Source of the DNA: Heliocidaris erythrogramma
Lineage: Eukaryota > Echinodermata > Echinoidea > Camarodonta > Echinometridae
DNA length: 64,000 nucleotides
NCBI GenBank assembly: GCA_025617745.1
Contig: CM046864.1
Location: forward strand, 558,001 to 622,000
Reading direction: 5' to 3'
Shown here piece by piece: positions 56,586 to 64,000 of this stretch. The position numbers and the translations under genes were made by a program. Below the pieces are notes generated by a model. That model made no database searches. It saw nothing but the letters and a program-made list of their open reading frames with translations, and had not been told where the DNA came from. The first letter of the stretch is position 1; every line of letters begins with the position of its first letter.

Positions 56586-57714
56586 CGTTATTATTGTTCT
56601 TGGTGCTTCGTGATACCTTCATTCTTTCCAACTGGAGCAACTAATTTTTAATTTAAGTTGAATGAAACATGCTGAGATACTTATTTCTACAAGACAGTGT
56701 AAAATATGATTATTAATGTATAATTTACACATACCTTAAAATAGGTTATACTGGCTGTAGCAAACTTTTAGCTTGTCATCACCAAAGCATCGAATTTCAC
56801 TTTGTTTATAAAAAGTTGTGTAGTGTAAACTGTCCGTAATTCTATATGTATTATGTATGTTTGGGGACAAACCTTTGATAGACCCTTGGCCTTTGTCCCT
56901 CCACATTTATATATTTTCTGTTTATTTGTAACTATGTCAATCAGGGGCGGATCTAGCATTTAAGGATATAAGGGGCACACAAATGCAGGTGTGCCAAATT
57001 TCGAAAAGTCGCTCAGGTGGGGGGGGGGGGGGGGGGGGGGTATACTGTACTTATCATTGTTGTTGAATTTTTCATATTTCTATTATTATTAATATTTCGG
57101 TATATTTCCAATTGTATTCTATCACTGTCATTTTTATCGAATGTGGAATAAATTTAATTTAATTCAATTGAAAAAAAGAGAATATGATGTTATGTATTGC
57201 ATAATGAATTCATATAGTCAAATAATTTTACACATTCATGCATACTAAATGACAAAATTAACGTGTTAAAAAATTGCCTTATTTTAGTAGCCTGCCTTAC
57301 CATAATATGCTTTGGACACTATAATTTTCATTATGGATATGTAGAAATTTGGATCCACTGGATAATATTTTCCATAATGTAAACCACAAAATCATCTTGT
57401 CAGACATGTGTTTTGAGATTGACAGATAAAAATAGGCCCATGGTTGCAAAACTTTATCAAGCATTATAGAATCATTTGAATGTAATTAAGATTCTATCAT
57501 CATCTGAAAAGCAAAGTGAGTTCAGCATTATCAAATTATATTACTTGTAAGCAATAGACGTCATTAATAGACGTCCATATGCACTCTTAAATGTTCATCA
57601 AAAGATAATTCTTGTGTGCAATGTAAATCATATCACAATATATAAATAAAAAGAGCAAAATAGGAGGTAAAGATCAGAATCCAGAACTTTAGTAACCCCC
57701 AGTATGGGTGATAA
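56586..57714. other. AT-rich DNA with a partial MITE end
   Basis: A CAGGGGCGGATCTAGC end at about 56943 followed by poly-G at 57019-57040; the rest has no recognised feature. Confidence 0.4.
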
Positions 57715-58652
57715 CAGGGCGGCGGAGCGTCTTTCGAAGTGGGCGGGAGGGGGCACCAAAAAAGGGGCACTTTGGGGGAAAGGGCCCCTACAAAGGGTGA
57801 AAATATTGCAGAAAATGCCACTTTGAGCTCTAGATAAAAAAAAAAAAAATTTGCAGTTGAGTGCAATGGTCTGATTATTCATATTATTTTGAATAGCAGC
57901 GATTTTCCTAATATGATAAAAAGACAATGGTAAATGCGAGCGAGCGTATGTAAGGGCACTGCTCATTCTTGTATAACTTAGAGAATTGTGCCCCTCCTGC
58001 CCCCTGCTCCACTGCTCTCATTGGGCTGATATCAGGGTTCGGTGTAAAAATGCCAGAGGTAAAAATGCCAGAGGTAAAAATGCCAGTGGTAAAAATACCA
58101 GAGGTAAAAATGCCAGAGGTAAAAAATGCTAGTGGTAAATGTAAAAGGAAAAAGTTGTCAGAAAAGAAAATCTGAGATGAAATTTGAGCTAATTGTGTGA
58201 TTTTTTATTCTTGTACATAGGCTACATGGGTGGAAATCCTGAGGGCGGAGGCGTGTCCTTTCTAAGCTTTGGGAAGCAAAATGTTAAATATGTTTGCCCC
58301 TCCTCGAAACTATTAATTGTGGAGGACGGGAGGCATAACCTAATATCGGCATAACGTAGAAAATGTTACTTTTTTCTATTCACAGACCCGAAGCGTCCCC
58401 AAATTTGTTGACATTGTACCATCCCCAGCATTTTCAAATGGAGTTCCGTCCATGTCTCTTTGATTGTAAAGTGCAAATAAATGAACATTCCCTTTCACTT
58501 TATTTTCATCATGTGAAGATAACAAAGGGGTTCACATCTGAAAAGAAATAGTTCAATTTCTAAATTAATGTGAATACGTAAGTGCATTAAAGGAAATTCA
58601 ATTCAATTCTATTTTTCTGTATAGGCCTATTTACTCGCTTTATTAGCTCCAG

Positions 58653-58847
58653 ATGGAACTCAAGGATCATGCAGTTTCAATAGATTCCCGCGATTGCATT
58701 CTCCTTGATGTGTCCCCAAATAATAACGATAGCGAGAAAACATTGAATAAAGAACTGGACACATTGTCTATTCATATTTACGCAGGTTGGCCTCAAATCA
58801 CCGTAGGTCTTCTTAAACAAAATGCAGTCATAGGTCGGTCTATTTAG
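58653..58847 (+). CDS. Unrecognised small ORF
   Basis: 64 codons from ATG (MELKDHAVSIDSRDCILLD...), preceded directly by an acceptor-like TTAGCTCCAG and with a donor-like CAG|GTTGGC near 58782. I recognise no family. It lies inside the foldback element and may be chance. Confidence 0.15.
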   Translation: MELKDHAVSIDSRDCILLDVSPNNNDSEKTLNKELDTLSIHIYAGWPQITVGLLKQNAVIGRSI

Positions 58848-59397
58848 TTTCCTACTTTTTCATTTGAATATAGGCCTCTATCTACGGTATATGTTGTGGA
58901 CAAAGGATACTTGTTTTTTAAATTTTTTTAATGAGTTTTCTGTCGTATCATGAGTGCACTTAATGTCAAATCCCCGAATTGGTGATGAGAACCCCCCCCC
59001 CCCCCCCCCCCCCCCGGATATAGCATGCATGTATTGTTTGCCACTCGCTTTCAGTTGACGACCGTTTTTTGTTAAACACTTCAATATTATATTCTTCTTT
59101 TTTCTCACTTATAATTCAGTTTGAATATATCTGCATCTTGTTTATAACTTAACGTGCATGATGAGCCATCCCCCCCCCCCCCCCATCCCCGTGTTAATGT
59201 TGACGAGGCTGTAATGCTCGATGTTTGTGTGACGGCCTGTACATTTGCTGAAGAAGGGAGAACTGAAAAATAAAAAAAAGGTGCAGGTACAAGTACGAAA
59301 AGCAAACTAGTCAAGATCATTTGGTACAAGTTATTTTACTACAGATACAGGTATTGTGTTATACAGTTATATATCATGATGCGAGGGCATCTCGTTT

Positions 59398-59520
59398 TTC
59401 CGAAGATTCGTATTTCCGAACACTAATTTCCCATGCCTGGGGGTTCAAAATTCCGAACATTTGTTGCATTATTCCGAAGGTTCGTTATTTCAAAGGTTCC
59501 AAAGGTTCATAATTCCGAAG
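59398..59520. repeat. Degenerate TTCCGAA repeat
   Basis: TTCCGAA or ATTCCGAAGG occurs about six times in 120 bp, separated by 15-25 bp. Confidence 0.6.
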
Positions 59521-60297
59521 GACTGTCCCACATTAGGGTGATGTCATTTTTGCATACCTCCTTTCCCTTCTCTAAACCTAAAATTCAGTTGCAAACTTCC
59601 TTCTCGTTCCAAATTCCATTCGGGATAATGAAATCGTACGTCGATTAAAAAAAGCCGGGTCTAGGATCTGGAGTCCAGAGTCCAACAGTTCGACAAGAAA
59701 AACGCGGTCAAACCAAATAGTCTAAAAAGTAAAATACAAGCAGATGTCAGGTCTGCTTCTTGACCTTCTTTATATTTCACCTCTTGATTTTTCACCTATA
59801 TTTTCCTAGTATGCAGCTGGCATATTTTGCCTCTTTACTTTTTGTTCCTGACATCACCCATCGCGTGTTTATCTCTGCCATTTTACCTCTGGCATTTTTA
59901 TCTCTGGCATTTTTACCTCTGGCATTTTTTCCTCTGGCATTTTTTACCTCTGGCATTTTTACCTCTGGCATTTTTACCTCTGGCATTTTTACCTCTGGCA
60001 TTTTTTCCTCTGGCATTTTTACCTCTGGCATTTTTACCTCTGGCATTTTTACCTCTGGCATTTTTTCCTCTGGCATTTTTTCCTCTGGCATTTTTTCCTC
60101 TGGCATTTTTACCTCTGGCATTTTTACCTCTGGCATTTTTACCTGGCACCGATATGGGTAGGGGATCGGAATCTATTATTATGAAGCCTCTCTGAGCTAG
60201 GTAGGCCTATATATGTGGTTCTTTTGTGGACTTTAGGGCTCAGTTTGTAAGCGAAATCGGAGTATATAGGTACAATATATTAAATATATATAGGTAT

Positions 60298-60905
60298 ATA
60301 GGTAGGGCACTTATCAGAAGACAAAGGGGCACTTATCAAAAGGGAAAATAATACTAGTAGAAAGAAAAAAAAAGGCACTGATCAGAAGTAAAAGGGGCAC
60401 TAAAAAAGAGGTATTTATCAGAAGGTGAAAAGGGCACTTATTAGAAAGAAGAAGGGGCAGCCATTCAAAGAAAAAGAGTCACTTATCAGAGGTGAAAAAG
60501 GGCACTTATAAGAAATGAAAATTGTACTATTAGAACGGAAAATTGGCACTAATCAGACGGAAAAAAGCCACAGATTTCAAAAGGGGTTACTTATCAGAAG
60601 GTGAAAAGGGCATTTATCAGAGAGAAGAAGGGGCGCAGTTATACGAAGAAAAAGGGGGCACTTATCCGAAGTGAAAAGGGACACTATGTCTTATCAGAAG
60701 GAAAAATTGCACTATTAGAACGGGAAATGGGCACTAATTAGACGAAAAAGGGCAATTATTGGATTTCATAAACGGCAGTAATGTCTGAGATTAAAGGAGG
60801 CACTTATCAGAAGGTAAAAGGGCACTTATTAGAAATGAAAAAGGGCACTATACGAAAAAAAAGGGGGCACTTATCAGCTATGAAAAGGGGCACTTTTTGG
60901 GTACT
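60298..60905. repeat. Degenerate minisatellite, GGGCACTTATCAGAAGG
   Basis: About 20 degenerate copies of a 24-30 bp unit with GGGGCACTTATCAGAAGG. The complementary TTCTGATAAGTGCC also appears at 37343 and 45977. Confidence 0.8.
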
Positions 60906-60965
60906 TGAAAAAGTGGGGGCACTGTGTCCCCCTGCTCCCCCCCCCCCCCGGAGCGCCGCCTCTGT

Positions 60966-62216
60966 GTGATAGGCTGCATGATCCTCATATAAATAAAAAA
61001 GTAACAAACACAACACAGCCAATAAAGTAATATTTAAATATTATATTAAGTATTTATACTTCTTTGTCAACTCATTATATTTGATATCAATAACAAGTGT
61101 ATGTTCTTCTCATGTAAATGTAATTAATTCTACTTGAATATTCCACTGTCTCGACAAGCATCATAAAAACGATATTACTTTAATTGGTCAGAACTATTAC
61201 AACTATTATTTTGTGATTCCCTTTTTCTGTTATTGTACTTTGTATTCTCTGTTATATTGTTTTCCTGAAAATGAAATAAAATAAAATAAACTGTTATTAA
61301 GATAGAGATTTCTGTTGTTGAAAGATCGCAATATATAACCAATAATATCTAATGACTACTCTACAAAATATAACCAGCAAGATATGCATTCTAAACTACA
61401 ACGTCTACGCAATGCATAATTTGTTATAGAATATTTCATTATTGATTAAATCAGATTTCAGTTTCATCAATGAGCCTAAAAGTGTGAAATCAGATTGTTG
61501 TCAATGATGTCCAATCACCATTTGTTCACATGAAATATTCAGTGTTGCAAGTTCAAGGTTCAAAATAACCATAGTGGCTATACAGCTTACCATCACAGTA
61601 GGCCTACATTGAAGCCACTAAGGTTACGACTTTGGATTTAAAAAGAAATCACATATTATCAAAATGGTAGATTGTATGATTCATAAATTTGTTAATACCT
61701 CTAAAGTTATGCATCATAATTTATATTCAAAGAAATAATTTCATTATTAGCATTTTTTTATTCAACATGAGTAAGGTAATATTGGTTGTTCCAGTTAGCA
61801 AGAATAAAGAAATCTCTAGGCACAATTAGAGAGAAAATCGACTAAACAAATAAAGATTTCAAAACGATCATAAAGATAAGATTAATAATCACTCCTGATC
61901 TTATCTGGGTGTATTAGAGGTACAAACAATACCATAACTGCCTGGTTATTATATCTAACTCATATTTACACGGAATTATATAAAAATATATTTGTTTTAA
62001 AAAAAATCATTAAAAACTACATTTACATGAATAACGGTTACCATGGCAATGAAAATTGATAGAAATATATTTTTGTTAGTTTAAGTCATGGAGAATATCA
62101 TTCTGAACAGAACATCCAAGTTTAATGAAGTAGGATTATGAGATAAAACGTTATGGCCTCTAAGGTCACTGTTTATGTGTTCTGTTTGTTGTCATTTTTC
62201 TTAGGTTGATTGCAGC
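60966..62216. other. AT-rich DNA, nothing recognised
   Basis: No supported ORF or repeat. Confidence 0.5.
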
Positions 62217-62425
62217 AGTGGCGGATTTAGGGGGAGGGCACATCCGGCCCGTGCCCCCCCCCCCCCTTTGGGAAGAAAAGTATGCATTGTGCCCCTTTTT
62301 CGATTGTGCCCCTCCTTTTAGAACCTTGTTGCTTGTCAGAGAATTACTGAGGGAAACTGGGCCCCCATTAACCCCCCCCCCCCCCCGAGCGAATTTTCGA
62401 GGTCTGGCGAAAAAAAAATCTCGCA
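62217..62425. mobile_element. hAT-like G/C-rich MITE
   Basis: CAGTGGCGGATTTAGGGGG end, CACATCCGGCCCGTGCC, poly-C, GCTTGTCAGAGAATTACTGAGG and CGAGCGAATTTTCGAGG, as in 20166-20345. Confidence 0.6.
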
Positions 62426-62449
62426 ACTAGTTCATTTTGAAGAAAAAAA

Positions 62450-63333
62450 AGATAATGATTCCTACATTCCCCGTATGGTTTGGCACGGTTTCATGAGCAC
62501 CAAGTCAATATAATGAGCACAATGCGCTTTTTTGTTTGAAAACAGTCATCATGATTATAATCAATGGAAATCAAAGTCAGTGTCTAGATGATTAGATGTT
62601 TAAGACAATATTGAGACGTAAATAAAGTTCATTTTAAACAAAATTTTACAGATAATCATTCCTACAATCCTCGTAGGGTTTGGCACACGTTTCATGAGCA
62701 CCAAGTCACTATAATGAGCACCAGTGCGCGATTTTGCACTTCGATGCCCACTATAATAGCCACATGTAATAAGAAGGCGCGTGCGCGCGTGTTGCATGAA
62801 GCTCATGAATAATAATGTGTCCGACTTGGTGCTCAAATGGTCTCTACCTCTCTCTATACACGTTAAAAAAAAATCTTATTTAAAGATCAGTGCTGACGAA
62901 AAAGCAATTATCTGTTTCCTACAGGCCTATTAATAAAACATTTTACGTTTTGTCCAAGAATAGGCCTATGATTTCGTCAGAAATTGAATGCAATTATATT
63001 TTATTTTAATAGCATGAAGATAAAAAAAAAATAAAAAAAATAAACAATGACTAGGAATATGTAATATTTTGAAAGCGGTCTCACTGACTTTTTTCCCGGA
63101 TACATGTAAAAACATATAACTATAATCGTCTATGATCATAGGTTCAAGTTATGAGGAAATCATATAATCATTGACGGCTTGTGATGAGGAAATGGGACGT
63201 TACAAATTCATGACAAAGTGGCCAATTTGTCTAGTGATTTTCTTTGTTTTCATTAGCTTTCAGTGTCATAAAGATTCATAACTTCATTTTGTTCGATTTT
63301 ACTCGAACAGAGTCGAACTGCTTTATTCTGTTT
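62450..63333. repeat. Right arm of the long inverted repeat pair
   Basis: Complement of 55044-56245; tip CTGCTTTATTCTGTT. Confidence 0.8.
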
Positions 63334-64000
63334 TTAACACCAGCTCTGACGTCTGTCTATTGTACTTTCACGACATTATTTTCAACGAATGGAGTGATAT
63401 CGGTAATAACACGCTTTCGCAACAATTGTTGTAGTACGAACGGCTTGTTATGATTATCAGCGCTCCATTCGTACAAAACAATGTAGTGCATAAAAAGGAG
63501 AGTACATTCACTCATAGCTACATTCCTATACGGTACTTCGTGTGTATATGTAGGCAGTCATAGTCATACACCTCAACTTTTTAAAACACCACTGCACAAT
63601 AGTCACAAACATTCACTCAAAATCGGCATTTAATTTACAAAAACCGACCACTAAATATCCAAGAAATACAATAAATTCAACTCACCGATGTTGGAAAAGA
63701 TATTTCCAAAAATCAAATCCGTAATTTACTGTTGATTCTCGCGAAACGAGCTATCGGAGTCATTGTGTACATTTCCTGGTCGCCGCGGGCGCTGACATCC
63801 CCAAAAGAGTTTTGTCCTTAAAAATTCGGTCCCTATGTGGCATACACGGAAAGTCCCGATTTTCTGTGTGCGCGATCGTAAAGATCGATGTGCGCTTGCG
63901 ATCCGAGTTTCTTCGTGGACAAAAATTTTATTGGCCGATTTTAGTCTAAGACATCGGCAGTATGTAAACAACACGCGATCGCGAAACAAATCGGCGGGGA
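63334..64000. other. Window end, possible gene start region on the minus strand
   Basis: An imperfect inverted repeat around 63392-63470 (CGAATGGAG). A minus-strand ORF of 87 codons (63989-63726) begins in CpG-rich sequence (CGCGATCGCG), but no family is recognised. A 5' gene region running out of the window is possible. Confidence 0.25.

Larger units (their letters stand above)
58028..60156. mobile_element. Foldback-type element with minisatellite ends
   Basis: The left end is about six copies of the 15 bp AAAAATGCCAGAGGT (58045-58140). The right end is about 18 copies of its complement (59880-60143). Outside the arrays GATATCAGGGTTCGGTG (left) and GGCACCGATATG (right) are also inverted. 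Termini made of inverted tandem repeats are the hallmark of foldback (FB) transposons. The interior holds a repeat of TTCCGAA words, two poly-C runs and one unassigned ORF. Confidence 0.6.
57715..60965. mobile_element. Possible hAT-like element enclosing a foldback element
   Basis: CAGGGCGGCGGAGCG at about 57715 faces GGAGCGCCGCCTCTG at about 60965, and GGTGATAA / TGTGATAG outside could be a degenerate 8 bp duplication. GGGGCAC words near the left end recur in the array at 60300-60900. No transposase. Confidence 0.35.

Noticed and set aside
58045-60143. CRISPR array
   Set aside because: Contiguous 15 bp tandem repeats without unique spacers in a eukaryotic context.
59760-60161. MPEVK and FTSGI repeat proteins
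   Set aside because: Produced by a 15 bp minisatellite, whose length is divisible by three and therefore open in several frames.

Overview
The window looks like nuclear DNA of a marine deuterostome, most probably a sea urchin or another echinoderm. Coding segments are intron-split, long poly-G/poly-C runs are frequent, AGGCCTA and ACATGTAC words recur, and there are non-LTR retrotransposons, an (ATT)-ended SINE, THAP, Tc1 and hAT-like DNA elements and a Gypsy-type LTR element. There is no prokaryotic gene layout. The species cannot be fixed from sequence reading alone.

Layout. 1-4825: repeats and a decayed plus-strand LINE. 5182-13994: an approximately 8.8 kb unit with imperfect, roughly 160 bp terminal inverted repeats. 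It carries one intron-split plus-strand gene (5465-11595) for a very large protein with a conserved but unassigned central region, a FEN/PIN-like nuclease region and a C-terminal CXC (tesmin/TSO1-type) cysteine motif. The gene is damaged: one in-frame stop, one frameshift and one exon apparently lost. 14000-17395: weak ORFs, a SINE and a cluster of nuclear-receptor half-sites.

17395-54672: a minus-strand array of repeat units of roughly 0.75-0.97 kb. Nearly every complete unit contains a 72 bp exon encoding exactly one leucine-rich repeat (24 residues), flanked by good splice sites in phase 2, so any exon can be joined to any other in frame. Six complete exons and two partial ones were found. 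The exons and their flanking introns are almost identical except for one hexanucleotide, which codes the two residues between the last two leucines. Structurally these lie on the concave, ligand-facing strand of an LRR solenoid. This is the most interesting signal in the window. The 72 bp, phase-2 exon plan resembles LGR/relaxin-type LRR receptors, but neither the N-terminal nor the membrane part of a receptor was found here.

The array has been invaded repeatedly: an element with a 9 bp target duplication (18602-21244), a THAP-bearing element with TTAA flanks (23070-24928), two LINEs, a TTAA MITE, a Tc1 copy and foldback elements. About 8.7 kb of it (24931-42627, not counting the LTR element) was then duplicated in tandem (42628-51307), with about 1-2 percent divergence. 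After that a Gypsy-type LTR element entered copy A (26270-35290), and a 4.8 kb TIR element later entered its 5' LTR. Copy B preserves the empty site, so the order of events can be read directly.

54673-64000: an accessory tail with an ACGT palindrome array, a pair of inverted arms of about 0.9-1.2 kb (55044-56245 and 62450-63333), a foldback-type element whose ends are inverted 15 bp minisatellites (58028-60156), hAT-like G-rich MITEs and AT-rich DNA without recognisable genes.
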